Source of the DNA: Eucalyptus grandis
Taxonomy: Eukaryota; Streptophyta; Magnoliopsida; Myrtales; Myrtaceae
NCBI RefSeq assembly: GCF_016545825.1
Contig: NC_052617.1
Span: 55,384,472 to 55,448,471, forward strand
Direction: 5' to 3'
Length of the DNA stretch: 64,000 nt
Position numbers and translations under genes: made by a program. The notes beneath the pieces are model-generated. The model was given only the letters and a program-made list of their open reading frames with translations, was not told the origin of the DNA and searched no databases. Below, piece after piece: positions 47,575-58,978 of the stretch. Positions within the stretch are counted from its first letter, which is position 1. The number at the start of each line of letters is the position of its first letter.

Positions 47575-48260
47575 GATTATCTAAGAAGTCATGAACTTAT
47601 TAAACGATAGTCAATTTAGTCATAAACCTTTCAATTGTTCTAATTTAGTCCTAAACATTTTGACGATTTGCCAATTTAGTTCTAAACTTTTTAACAATTT
47701 GTCAATTTAGTCATTTCAACCAATTTTGGCCGAAAACCGCTTATCATCCTACGTGGCACGATCGGTGCTAATGTTGACAATTTTTGCAATTTTTTAAAAT
47801 TTTATGATTTTTTTTTTTTTTTTTTTGCTTTAATTTCATTTTTCGTTTTCCTTTTCCTTTTTCCTCTCTACTGGCCTTGAGCGAGGGTCGCCGTTGTTGG
47901 CCTCAAGTGAGGGACAACTGTGCCTGGGTTGCGAAGGGTGAACCTTGCCAGCCCAGGCCCAAGTCACCCTTACCCGAGGTCGGCGACCTTCGCCAACCAT
48001 CACCGAGGCTTGACCATGGCCAATGGAGGGAAAAAGGGAAAAGGAAAAACAGAAGAAAAGATAAAGTTCAAACATATTTAGAAGAAAAAAATTGTCCACA
48101 TCATTGGCCAAAAGAACTAAATTGACAAATCATCAAAAGTTTTAAGATTGCTTTGACATAATTGAAACAATATATTTATGAATAAATTAGCACAATTAAA
48201 AATTTTAGAACTGAATTGATCACCGTAATTATTTCTACTAGTTTGAGAACTTTTTGGATA
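47575..48260. repeat. GC-core/AT-flank dispersed repeat, copy C
   Basis: CAATTTAG(T/C)CCTAAAC-type words repeat four times (47,610-47,705), followed by AATTTTGGCCGAAAACCGC, CTACGTGGCACGATCGG, a poly(T) run, a GC-rich core (47,870-48,010) and an AT flank that mirrors the first (ACTAAATTGACAAATC). The flanks are loosely inverted, suggesting a terminal-inverted structure. Same family as 300-655 and probably 28,650-29,330. Confidence 0.55.
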
Positions 48261-48479
48261 ATTTTTCAAAAAAAAAAAAAAAGCACGTGCAAATCCACAA
48301 TGCAATTAGTGGCCTTCTTTCAACCAAAATAAATAATAATAATCCATCACCTTCTTAATTTAGCCGCTTACTTCATTTGAGAAATTGGGGACTCTAAGAA
48401 AAAAGAAGCAATTGCGCAGGTACTTGGGGAACGCAATGGGGAGGGGCAGGGTTTACGCTCCTGTCCGCGACTTAAAACT

Positions 48480-48640
48480 AGTAGAGATGTCCATACGTGC
48501 CTCATGCCTTATGCAGGACAAGTTTCTTTATCCCATCACCATTCTCCCGATAATATCAAGTTAAAAATAAAAAAATCTAGAAGCACAATTCTTGATTGTA
48601 AGAAGATAAAAACGACGTAGAGAGGACAAGGACAAAAGAA
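48480..48640. repeat. Third copy of the inner end of the inverted arms
   Basis: CCTCATGCCTTATGCAGGAC, TTTATCCCATCACCATTCTC, ATAATATCAAG and TTGATTGTAAGAAGATA match 33,150-33,310 (and the reverse complement of 13,260-13,420) in the same order. The match is only partial. Confidence 0.7.
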
Positions 48641-48828
48641 AATTGGACAATTACATAGGACCAAGGAAACGGGACATACCTAGATTGCACAAAATAAAAT
48701 AAAATAAAAAATATAAGTAATGAATTGTTCCTTTTCGATCTGAGTTGTGCCGCCATAAATGCCGTTGGCGTCGCCACTTTCTGCTGTCAAGAGACTATAA
48801 GAGTTTTTCTAATTGTGGACTACATTAA

Positions 48829-50232
48829 TTGATATTGTAATTTACCGTTTAACGTTTACCGTTTTACGGGCTTTGGTCTAAGGTGAGATAGAAGGTTTCT
48901 TAATTAGTCTAATATGGGCTGGCTAGTGTGGGCCGAGTTGAGCCTGACCCGTAATGAGAGGGACTGGCTGGAAACTCTATAAATAGTGCTCAAATCTCTC
49001 CTCTAACCCTAATTCTCACATGTATCCTCACCTAAGGGACATTTACCTAACGCTACACGTGAGGGGGGGCCGCCTCATTGAGCCAGTGATACGAAGGGCA
49101 ATAGAGGAGAAGGACTTGCGCGTGGAACATTATGTTTCCGCTTCCGCTTCAAGAACAATGGATCCCAAAACAGGTGCGTAATTATGCATGTTCTTGTTCT
49201 AGTTATGGAGATCTTGGGGTTGCGCAATTTGCGTCTTACATGTGGTATCAGAGCCTCCATAACCCTAGAACATGAACGCAAATGATTTTGCCATAATTTG
49301 AGATTTTCGAGATTTTTCATTCAATAAAAATTAAATTAAATTATATATTCGGACTGGGCTCGATGAGACGAGCATGAAGGTCGGCAGCGTGTCGCCGGAG
49401 GAGGCCACACGTGCCCCCACGTGCGGCCATGCGCCGCTTGGGCGTCGAACGCGCGCCGCGCACTCAGGTAGCGCGTGTGGGCGCGTGGAGCCTCCGTTCG
49501 GCGAGTGGCTGGCGGCGCTGGATTCATATGGCCGTCCTCTATCTTGTGGTGAATTTATTTTGCATGTTTGATGATTTTATGAATGTGAAAATACATGCAA
49601 AGCCCTAAATATGTGAATTTTAGTGTATTTTTGCGTATTTTTCTTGTATTCTCTGTGTTTTTGGAAATACATGTGTTGGGTTACTGATATGTTATCACAT
49701 AAACATTATAAAAGTGTTATTCATTAATAAAAATTAAAATTTATTGTATTTTATTAATGAATAAGGCAATGTAATTAGCATAGCATGTGATTTGAGTGAT
49801 ATGATGCCCCTATCACTAAACTTAAATCACATGTATGTGGTGTATGTGAGATGTAAAGATTATATCCCTGGTATGAGAAAATTTCAAGGATTCAATTGAG
49901 TTGTGACCGCCAAAGTGGCATACTTGATTAGGTTTGAGAAATTTCGATCTCGTATATTGATTGTGATGTCTCCTAGTCTAATGCATAGTTATACTCCCAA
50001 AGGAGGTGATTGTGTATTAGTTCATGGAGGGATACATGATAGTGTGGTGGAAGAGTGACCGATCCTAATGGTTCATATGCCCAAAGATGATGAATTCACG
50101 AAGATTGGAATATATTCTCATAACCCTTATCATGTGGGGAGTGTACAATTACATGTCATGTATTCTGCCCAAAGGTGATTATGTGATTTTGCATATAACT
50201 CTCTGAATGTGTACTTGTACATCAAGTTACAC
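48829..50232 (+). mobile_element. 5' end of a copia-type element (LTR, PBS, leader)
   Basis: An LTR with TATA box CTATAAATAG (48,977-48,986) ends CGTCTTACA at 49,240 and is followed at once by the primer-binding site. The start at 48,829 (TGATATTG) is a guess. The leader (49,255-50,232) has a GC-rich patch (49,370-49,540) and AT-rich sequence without gag. It is cut at 50,233 by the Ogre-type LTR, so the rest of this element would lie beyond that insertion, outside the window. Confidence 0.7.
49243..49254 (+). other. Primer-binding site (initiator tRNA-Met type)
   Basis: TGGTATCAGAGC, the perfect plant copia primer-binding sequence, lies two bases after the LTR edge. Confidence 0.9.
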
Positions 50233-53128
50233 TGTCGCGACCAATTTTTTCGGGGTGTGAACCACCTAGGGTTTGGCTAATGGATTGTTAAGCCTAGACT
50301 TAACTCGGGCTCTCCCAAGCCCATACCAATTCGCGACTTAGGTTTGAGTTCTTAACATGCAATTGATTTTTAATTAGGAGTCGCCACTAATCTATTTTTG
50401 GTGGGTCGATTAGAAACCCAAGTAAAGTAATAGGAGATTTACTTTACTTCTACGAACCAGAGATTATGGGTACGGGGACTTGGTTACACTAGATTTCTCT
50501 AATGCCCTTTTGGTACCTTTATCTTTTATTTTGAAAAAAATGTTTGGCAAACAACTTGAATTGATTTTAATTCCTTAACATGTGAGGTGACCATGTAGGT
50601 GCGCAAACCACCAATTTAACACTCAAGAAAGCAAATGAATAAATTGCAGGACTTACCTCATAGCAACGAAAGGATCTGCGTTGTTAGTTTAGAATTCACA
50701 TCAGCAGTCCTAAATATGATTTCTAATTAACACGCAATTTTTGTTTTGTTTTCACTTAATTAATGAAAATCATGCAATATTAACTAAATGACCTAATTCT
50801 AATGACATGTAATTTCTAATTAAATGGACCTAACAAAAATCATTAAATGACGTGCATTGTATGAACCTAATTCTATATGACGTGCACATGGTTTTTATTT
50901 TCTTAATAAGCATGCAATCTATCATAATATGCAATGACGTGCAAAGAATGCCCTAGCTCTACATGACATATGCATGATGACTTTTTTGTTGTTTTTCCTT
51001 TTCTCTTTTTATTATTTATTTCGAAATTAATAATTGCCAAATAATTAAACATGCAATTTAAACTAGTGAAACAGAAATCTAACATCCTAAATTTATGTTT
51101 TTGGTATTTTTATTTAAGAAATTCGAAATAAATAAATTTCCTATTCTAGACATGCAAAATAACCTAAAACAAGTAATATCCTAACATGCATCTAATCTTA
51201 ACTCAAATGCCTTTTTTATTTTACGAGGACAAACAAATAAAGGCATCAAGGATAGCATGGCCACAAATCAAGCAAGATATCATCAATGCCCATTTAATTT
51301 TGGGAAATAAATTGACGAATCGTACCTCGCGCATGAGATCGGATTGGCCAATTTTTAAATAAAATCACGAATCGTATCTCGAGCGTGAGATCGGATTGGT
51401 GATTTTTCCGTACGATCGCGGGTCGTATTTCGAGCATGAAATCGGACCGTCAATCATATGTACGTTGCGAAATTAGGAAGATTTCCCAATTTAAAAGGCT
51501 ATTCGGGGAACATGGGACAAGATAACATCATTCGAGGGTTTAATCAAGAATGCAATACCTCAATTGAGCAAACGAAACATTCAAGAATTAATTGAGATAG
51601 GAATTTTACCTACCTTGATTGTTGTTTCCTAGTTTGGACGGGTATCAGATCGTAGGAGTCATGATCAACTTTGCTTCACGGTAGCTGGCTCACGATAATG
51701 GAGAATCGCTCGCGGCACTCGACGTGGAAAGGGCTCTTGGCTCGGTGAGGGCTACGTTGATTTTGTCGACACAATCGAAAGTCTTCAAGTGGACTTTCCT
51801 GTTTGCAAGACGTCCCCTCTTCGGATTGCCTTACTATATTTTAATATAACCCCCACTAGAGCTTTTTGACCACCGTTTGAAGTTCTCCTCTTAACCTGCA
51901 GAGGCACAAAAAATTTAATGCGAAAAGCACCAAGAGGCTTTCGGTGTGACGACGTTAGCAACGTCGTCGACGGAGAATGGAGCAGCTACAATTTTTCTGG
52001 TGCGAGGTCACGGGCAACTCAGTCGTCACAATACGGGTCTTCTCGAATCAGCACGAGTAGTAAGGACGCCTCGAGGCTGGCGTGGATGGAAGCTTAGCAA
52101 GGATCACCAAGTAATAACTCGTCACGGACAAGGCTCGGGATGATGATTAGAGCAGCAGTGCGGTGGGGAACAATCTCGATCGTCCCCAGCGAGGGAGATG
52201 GATCACGAGCAGCAGCTATTCGGGCTCGTGGCAGCGGCACAAGTAGTGGACCGGCAGCAAGACTCAGCAGTGTCGGTGTGAAGCTCGCAACAAGAACACA
52301 ACGTCGGGCTGTGGAGATGGATGAAGCCAGTCGCGGTCCTCTGGGGAAGAAAGACGATCGACTTCTCCTCCCTTTTCCTCTCTCTCAATGTGCCGTGCTT
52401 TGAATGTATTATCACCCGAAAAAATCCCTCCTTGTTCCATTCTGTGGCCTTCCCTTTTATACTGCCTACCTTGTATTGCAAAAGAGGAAATTTGTATAAG
52501 AAAAAGAATCGTTGAAATTCACATTTCCTCAATTACCTCTTGCATGCCTATCCTGTTTTTCCCTCAATATTTTCCCTTGCGTTTCCGAATTGGAAATACC
52601 AATCAGAGTGAGCGATATTTTGTCGTCGCCTTGCTTCTCCTTCACATTCTATCGGTACGAATTCATCTTGAAGCATAATTTGTTATTATATTATTTCACG
52701 ATTCCCACACCTCTTGCACTTTGCCGAATTATTCAATTGCCCTCTTTGCTTCAAATCTATTCAAGACAAACCGGATATACTGTTATAGATATGTGTGAAG
52801 AGAATATACATTTAGTATCTCCAAAATTTCATTTTTCTTCGTTATCTTCCTCAGCAGAAACATTGGTCACCCCTTTGGATTTTTTGATGCCCACGCCAAT
52901 TTTTTAAAGTTCATACGTGAGTGGGCTCCTTGTCCGCAATATTGAATGTCCATCTCCGAATTTCGCGCGAGTTCCATGCAATGCAACTTTGTGTGGACTC
53001 CTTATTATGATAATGCTCCTAACGTCCATATGTTATGCAATTATATATATTTTTTTAGGGGTTAAAATTAATCCCTGATTTTTATGCGATAAACGACTAA
53101 ACGGGTCGCCAAAATTTAGGTGTCAACA
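50233..53128 (-). repeat. 3' LTR of the Ogre-type element
   Basis: 2,896 bp. On the minus strand it starts TGTTGACACCTAAATTTTGG and ends GGTCGCGACA. The inner edge adjoins the polypurine tract. The outer edge cuts the copia fragment at 50,232; the last five flanking bases are TACAC, whose partner would be beyond the window. Confidence 0.9.
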
Positions 53129-53141
53129 GCTGCCCCTCTTT
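53129..53141 (-). other. Polypurine tract
   Basis: AAAGAGGGGCAGC on the minus strand, flush with the LTR start, primes plus-strand DNA synthesis in LTR elements. Confidence 0.9.
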
Positions 53142-53349
53142 GAAGGTGAGCTCGTAGAGGTTGCCTTCAAAGACAAACTGAGACTTAAATTTTGGTCATG
53201 CTCATGCAATGAATGATTTTTTTGTTGAAACATGAATTCCATTTTTTAATGCAATTTATATGATGCATGGAAATACTAATGCAAATGATAGATAAACCTA
53301 CCTGGGATAGCTTACCTACGAGGAGGATGAAGTAATTCGAGGTAGTGAG

Positions 53350-53935
53350 TGTTACCTGTCCAGGACCCGTACCATTCTACGGTCGCCTAGAATAGTAACA
53401 TGACTTTGTGAAGATACTGCTTTCCTAGGACCCGTACCATTCTACGGTCGCCCAGTATGGCAGAAAGGAGCTGCTTTCTCAGGACCCGTACCATTCTACG
53501 GTCGCCCAATACGGCAGAAATGCTTTGTAAGGAACTGCTTTCCCAAGACCCGTACCATTCTACGGTCGCCTAGTACAGCAGAAAGGTTTTGTTTAGGACC
53601 CGTACCATTCTACGGTCGCCTAAACGGGGATTCACTTTCCAGGACCCGTACCATTCTACGGTCGCTGAATAAGGAATAGGTGTTGTCAAGGACCCGTACC
53701 ATTCTACGGTCGCCTCAACGAAGAAAATTATTTTTCCAGGACCCGTAATTCTACAATGAAGAAATTGCTTTTCCAGGACCCGTACCATTCTACGGTCCCA
53801 AGCAATAAATGTTGTCTAGGACCCGTACCATTCTACGGTCGCCTAAATTGAGGTTTTGCTTGGCTAGACCCGAACCATTTTTCGATCGCCCAACCTTGCC
53901 TCATCGAATCCCGAACCATTCTTCGGTCGCCTTAA
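53350..53935. repeat. 12-unit hairpin-forming minisatellite in Ogre 3' UTR
   Basis: The core GACCCGTACCATTCTACGGT occurs about a dozen times at 40-65-base spacing (cores near 53,365, 53,429, 53,483, 53,547, 53,596, 53,643, 53,692, 53,740, 53,776, 53,820, 53,866 and 53,908). Each core folds: GACC(C)GTA pairs with TACGGTC around the loop CCATTC. The eighth unit is broken; units 11 and 12 carry GAA ... TTC in place of GTA ... TAC, keeping the stem. Spacers are purine-rich and much less conserved. Some units have longer complementary flanks, e.g. GTTTAGG ... CCTAAAC near 53,590-53,625. Confidence 0.9.
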
Positions 53936-55571
53936 TCAGATTGAATCTGGAGAAAAATCTTTGAGGGACAACTCAATTGAGTGTCGCTATGCTTAAAAGG
54001 GATCACCTGTGCAATGACACATATTCAAGGTATGGATAGAGACTTACCTGGTAACATCTCCAATCTTCGGGGATACATCTCCTGCAAAACATGGTCGTAG
54101 GAGAGGCAACATGCATTTGTAATCATAAACATGCATCAATATAATTAAGGTTCATGATGATTTACATTAATCTTGCATCACCTAATTTCCATTCTGAACA
54201 CATGAGTGTCATGAATGTGTCAAATGAGGGATCCTTTGGTCTGAAAGGACTTTTCTCTCATCCTCATTAAAATGGCAATTTCATCCTGACCTTTGATGCA
54301 GGATTTTGTCAATCACTCTATCTCACCATCGTCATGCCGAACAAGGGTCTGAGCAATCTCGCAAGTGGTACGATCTCACCAATTTGAGAGGTCTTTAAAA
54401 GGGACCGTAATGTGGGTTTGGTCAACGGCTTAACAAAGGGGACTCTTTAAGCCGGGGCTATTTGAAAAATGACATTTAATAATTGTCTTGGGATTTTCAA
54501 GTCAAGAAACATATGAAATGAGGAAGTAATTATCTTACTCGTACTTCTTCAAGCGATGCTTTCAAGCATATGAACTCTTATGTTAATTCAAGTGCCCTAA
54601 TCTGAAGAGACTTTGCAAGGGACGTAACGTAGGCTTGATTCATGGGTTGTGAAATGAAAGGATCATTAGGCTCAAAAAATGTTTAGAGGGTCAATGTTGG
54701 TGATCATCTTGACATTTCCACCACTTTCCTTCTCCATTGTCGGAGAATTTTTTGTTTCTTTTTTTTTTTTTTTTTTTTTTTGCACTCATTGATTGCAACA
54801 GCATTTGAGTTCTTTTTTCTTTTGGGCATCGGCCTTGCTTTTACCAGGCACACTGCTTTTTTCATGCCCCATTTTTGCATTTTTTTTTAACAAAATCTCC
54901 ATTTTTGTCGGTATTCTAGTTCATGCTACTTGAGTGTTTTTGTCTTGCCCCAGTGTGGGGGATGATCACCAACTGGGTTTAATATGAAATGAATTCATAA
55001 GCTCAAGTGGGCTATGCAATGGATAAAAGTGTATAGGATAGAGAAATGACTGCTCTTCATCATCCTAGGGCACTTTAAATTATCATACGAGTTACAACGC
55101 GAGAGCAATACTCAAAGATTGATGCAAGTGTGAGTAAGAAAATTTCTTTCATTCATTTCAAACTTTGTCCCAATGTGGGATGATCCTTAACAGGGATGAT
55201 TTAAAAATTCTTCATGTGTGTGGGCTCGAATGGCTAAACAATGGGCATACTTGTAGTGTTTCAGGTAGAAGAAGAAATTGCCTCTTGTCACCTTGGTTAG
55301 TGTACCCTTTGCGAGATCACCCTCTTCCTTACGGGCATGGAACTCTTTCACACAACTCACCGAGGATTAGTGTATGGGGTAGTGTATGGAACAAAGCTTG
55401 CCTTTCATCATTCCAAGGTATCTCATTTGACACATTCAATTTATCTCACACGATTCATTAAGGAAGAAGAATGCAAAATTTATGACAAACTTGAACAATT
55501 CAACTGATTGAGGCATCTTATTCATGATAAAATACTTGCAATTCAAGACAAGACATGGCAAATTCTATCAT
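53936..55571. other. Ogre 3' untranslated region, no gene
   Basis: Includes a 25-base T run near 54,757-54,781 and two loosely related segments 220 bases apart (CCCAGTGTGGGGGATGATCA near 54,948 and CCCAATGTGGGATGATCC near 55,170, each followed by GGGCTNNAATGG-like text). Plus-strand open frames here (55,165-55,744) have no support. Confidence 0.65.
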
Positions 55572-56730
55572 GGATAATACTTCTTGACAGTATCAGAATT
55601 AACTGGAGTGGAAAACTCACGACCATCCATTTCTGCCAAGATCAAGGCACCTCCAGGAAGTACCTTCTTCACCACATATGGACCACTGTAATTTGGGGCG
55701 AACTTGCCCCCAAGATCAGGGAAAATTGGCAACAGCTTTCTTAGAACAAGATCATTTACCTCGAAATGTCTCGGTCGTACTTTTCGGTTGAAGGATCTGG
55801 CAACTCTTTGCTGATAAGCTTGGCCATGACAAAGCGCCTTCGCCTCTTCTCATCAATTAAGTTTAATTGTTCAAGTCTTTGTTGTGACCATTCAGCTTCG
55901 ACAACTCCACTTGGGATAAAACTCTCGAGAGAAGGAATCTCCACTTCTACAGGTAGAATTGCCTCCATGCCATACACCAAAGCAAACGGGGTAGCCCCAG
56001 TGGAAGTGCGGATTGATGTTCGATACGCCATCAGCGCGAAGGGTAACCTGTCATGCCAATCTCGATAATTCTCGGCTGTCTTAGCCAAAATCTTCTTAAT
56101 GTTCTTATTAGCTGCTTCAACGGCCCCGTTCATTTGAGGGCGGTAAGGAGACGAATTCAAATGCTTGATTTTGAACTCTCCGAGCAACTCATCAACAAGT
56201 TTGTTGTTCAAATTGGTCCCATTATCAGTGATGATTGCTTCAGGGACACCATAACGAGCAATTATGTCACGTTTGATGAATTTCGCAACATTGCGAGCAG
56301 TGACACTTGCAAATGACGTAGCTTCGATCCATTTGGAGAAATAGTCTATGGCCACTAAAATGAATCGATGCCCATTAGAAGCTTTCGGATTTATTGGGCC
56401 GATCACATCAATGCCCCACATTAAGAAGGGCCATGGCTCGGAAAACTGATGCAGCTCAGTTGGAGGAACATTTATCTTATCACCATGGATCTGGCAACGA
56501 TGACAACTCCGTACATGCTTGATGCAGTCACTTTCTAGTGTGAGCCAATAGTAGCCTAATCTCATAATCTTCTTAGCCATCATGTGCCCATTCATATGAG
56601 GGCCACATATTCCTTCGTGCACTTCTTGCATGATTTGAGTGGCTTTGGTTGCATCCACACACCGTAACAAAACTGAATCATAAGATCTCTTGTACAAATT
56701 CTCGCCACTGACGAAGAATTTTGAGGCCAT
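55572..56730 (-). pseudogene. Ogre-type integrase
   Basis: From 56,730: a zinc-binding HHCC domain (HEGICGPHMNGHM ... CHRCQIHGD), core with WGIDVIGPI, AIITDNGTNLNNK and SPYRPQMNGAVEAANKNI supplying D, D and E, and GATPFALVYGMEAILPVEVE. A one-base loss near 55,830 shifts the frame; the C-terminal domain continues in another frame (VNDLVLRKLLPIFPDLGGKF, NYSGPYVVKK) to a stop near 55,572. No chromodomain, as expected for Tat elements. Frame break apart, motifs look intact. Confidence 0.9.
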
Positions 56731-56778
56731 CTTCGTGATGTACTTCCTATCAGAAGGAGTGCTCCCTTTGGGAAATTC

Positions 56779-57951
56779 CTACCTTTTAATGTAGTTCATG
56801 ATATCGTAATACCACGGTCTTCCATCAGGTTCTTCAGTTATAATCATACAGTAAGCCGGCTTCGGCAACACCTCTATCTTCAAAGGCTCAACCTCTAACC
56901 CGTCAGTGACTTGCAACATAGATGACAAAGTCGCAAGTGCATCCGCAAATTGATTGTGAGCCCTTGGCAAGTATTCAAATGAAATTTCATCAAACTCCTT
57001 TACCAGATCTTCTAAGTACTTGTGGTACGGGAGCAACTTGGCATCCTTGGTCTTCCACTCACCTACGATGCGTAATATGATCGGTGCCGAATCTCCAAAT
57101 ACCATTAACTTGGCCACACCCATCTCGATTGCGGCTTGAAGTCCGAGGATGCAAGCCTCATACTCGGCCACATTGTTAGTGCATGGGAATATCAATTTTG
57201 CAGCTACCGGATAGTGCTGTCCATCTGGGGATATCAGAATTGCCCCAGTACCAGAACCAGACAAGTTTACAGCTCCATCAAAGAACATCTTCCATGAGTC
57301 TTCATTTACACTCAAAACACGGTCGTCAAGGAAACTGTCATCGTCATTAGAGACTCCTAAATTCTCGGCCAATAGATCAGCGATCGCTCGTCCCTTAACC
57401 GACTTTTGTGGCATGTATTGCACATCAAATTCGGAGATCAAAATTTGCCATTTGGCCAACTTACCCACCAAAGCTGGCCGATCAAGTAAATATTTGATGG
57501 GGTCGTTCTCAGTTACGAGAAATGTCTGATAATGTAGTGTGTATTGTCCCAATCTATGCAATACCCACACCAATGCCGCACAAGTTTTTTCAACATCAGA
57601 ATATTTCAGCTCTGATACAGTGAACTTCTTACTCAGATAATAAATGGCTCGTTCTTTTTTATCCACAGGACTCTCTTGAGCCAACATTGCACCCAATGAC
57701 TCACTATGAATGGTGAGGTAGAGAATCAAGGGATGCTTTGGTGACGGCGGGACAAGAACTGGTGGATTCATCGAATGTCGCTTTAACTTGTTGAACACTT
57801 CTCGACACTCATCATTCCGTTGATTCGTGCATTCTTCTTTAGGAGCTTGAAGAATGGCTTGGCGTTTCGAGAGTTGGGAAATGAACCGGGCTATGTAATT
57901 TAGTCTTCCCGGAGGCTCCGAACTTCTTTCACTTGTTGATGGAGGTTGCAA
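56779..57951 (-). CDS. Ogre-type double RNase H region
   Basis: A 390-residue open frame. The first part is the gypsy-type RNase H that follows reverse transcriptase (LILYLTIHSESLGAMLAQES, RAIYYLSKKFTVSELKYSDV), with a degenerate active site. The tether RAIADLLAEN leads to a second, archaeal-type RNase H: MFFDGAVNLSGSGTGAILIS (first D), VAEYEACILGLQAA (E), LMVFGDSAPIILRI (D) and NQFADALATLSSM (D), so all four acidic residues are present. A degenerate first and a complete second RNase H is the known pattern of the Tat lineage. The N-terminal 40 residues are scrambled by small shifts where it should be continuous with reverse transcriptase. Confidence 0.88.
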   Translation of the reverse strand: MQPPSTSERSSEPPGRLNYIARFISQLSKRQAILQAPKEECTNQRNDECREVFNKLKRHSMNPPVLVPPSPKHPLILYLTIHSESLGAMLAQESPVDKKERAIYYLSKKFTVSELKYSDVEKTCAALVWVLHRLGQYTLHYQTFLVTENDPIKYLLDRPALVGKLAKWQILISEFDVQYMPQKSVKGRAIADLLAENLGVSNDDDSFLDDRVLSVNEDSWKMFFDGAVNLSGSGTGAILISPDGQHYPVAAKLIFPCTNNVAEYEACILGLQAAIEMGVAKLMVFGDSAPIILRIVGEWKTKDAKLLPYHKYLEDLVKEFDEISFEYLPRAHNQFADALATLSSMLQVTDGLEVEPLKIEVLPKPAYCMIITEEPDGRPWYYDIMNYIKR

Positions 57952-58000
57952 TTCGCATATGGCCTTAGCCTTGGATGGGTCAATCTCAATCCCCTTACGC

Positions 58001-58678
58001 TTACAATGAATCCGAGTAATTTACCGATGTTGCCCCGAACACGCATTTAGTGGGATTTAGCCGAAGCTTGAATTCACGGAGTCGATCAAACAACTTCTTC
58101 AGGGTTTCCACATGGCTTCTTCCAGGCCGAGTCTTTGCGATCATATCATCAACATAGACTTCAATCTCCTGATGCATCATATCATGGAATAGTGTTACCA
58201 TGGCTCGCTGGTAAGTTGCCCCTGCGTTCTTGAGCCCAAAAGGCATGACCTTGTAATGAAAAGTCCCCCACGGGGTGATAAATGCAGTCTTTTCCTTGTC
58301 TTCCTCCTTCATCCTTATCTGATTGTATCCGGAAAACCCATCCATAAATGAGAATAGTTCAAATCCGGCAAAAGTACTATCCACGAGGACATCTATGTGA
58401 GGCAGCGGGAAATCATCTTTTGGGCTAGCCTTGTTCAGATCTCGATAGTCGACGCAAACTCGAACTCTACCATCCTTCTTCATCACCGGCACGATATTAG
58501 CCACCCATTCAGGGTATTGTGAGACTTCAATGAATCCCACCTTCAGAAGCTTCATCACCTCTTCCTCTATCTTCTTCGAGAGCTCGGGCTTAGTTCTCCG
58601 GAGCCTTTGCTTCTTAGGTGGTACGTCCGGATTAGTAGGCAAGCAATGCTCGACGATTGATGGGTCTAAACCAAGCAT
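58001..58678 (-). CDS. Ogre-type reverse transcriptase
   Basis: A 225-residue frame carrying the main gypsy reverse transcriptase blocks: EVMKLLKVGFIEVSQYPEWV, VPVMKKDGRVRVCVDYRDLN, FSFMDGFSGYNQIRM, TAFITPWGTFHYKVMPFGLK, NAGATYQRAM and the catalytic VYVDDMIAKT. It ends in a frameshift just after NPTKCVFGATS (near 58,010). Upstream, 58,679-58,978 encodes the preceding linker (LLKEYQDVFAWTYADM), separated by an in-frame TAG near 58,722. Confidence 0.9.
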   Translation of the reverse strand: MLGLDPSIVEHCLPTNPDVPPKKQRLRRTKPELSKKIEEEVMKLLKVGFIEVSQYPEWVANIVPVMKKDGRVRVCVDYRDLNKASPKDDFPLPHIDVLVDSTFAGFELFSFMDGFSGYNQIRMKEEDKEKTAFITPWGTFHYKVMPFGLKNAGATYQRAMVTLFHDMMHQEIEVYVDDMIAKTRPGRSHVETLKKLFDRLREFKLRLNPTKCVFGATSVNYSDSL

Positions 58679-58723
58679 GTCAGCATAGGTCCATGCAAAG
58701 ACATCCTGGTATTCCTTTAGTAG

Positions 58724-58978
58724 CTAAGTTAGGCGCTTGGCCTCGTTTTTGGGAAGATTTGCCCCAATTTTAATTTCTTTAACTTCTTCGGTGTCACCTA
58801 AATTAATAGTGACAATCTGCTCGGATGTGAGAGCCTTGGCTTTTTCATGTTGTTCCCAGCTTCGCTGCACCTCAATGGAATCTTCATTCAAGTCCTCGAG
58901 GTCGTCAATGTCAGCATTTGTTGCATGGACCATACTTTTGTATGTCGTAAGATTGCTCCTGAAACATGAAGTAAACAA
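58724..58978 (-). pseudogene. Ogre pro-pol linker segment, with possible splice acceptor
   Basis: An open segment ending RLT and a TAG where an acidic residue is expected. On the minus strand its start is preceded by TTTACTTCATGTTTCAG|GAGC (AG at 58,959-58,960), a good 3' splice site. Known Ogre elements splice an intron between protease and reverse transcriptase, and the sequence between (58,979-59,335) is T-rich and full of stops. I could not pick a convincing donor. Confidence 0.55.

Larger units (their letters stand above)
47364..48828 (-). other. Second WAK intron sequence with repeats
   Basis: Directly upstream of the interrupted exon 3 acceptor (CACATGGGCAG on the minus strand), so this should be intron 2 of the second WAK. 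It contains dispersed repeat copy C (47,575-48,260) and a segment shared with the inverted arms (48,480-48,640). No exon 2 could be found. Confidence 0.5.

Noticed and set aside
53350..53935. CRISPR-like array: short conserved repeats with variable spacers
   Set aside because: Spacers vary in length and are related to one another, there are no cas genes, and the array sits in the 3' UTR of a plant retrotransposon.
55165..55744. Plus-strand frames of 98 and 78 codons near the integrase end
   Set aside because: The second is antisense to the integrase C-terminus readable on the minus strand; the first has no support.
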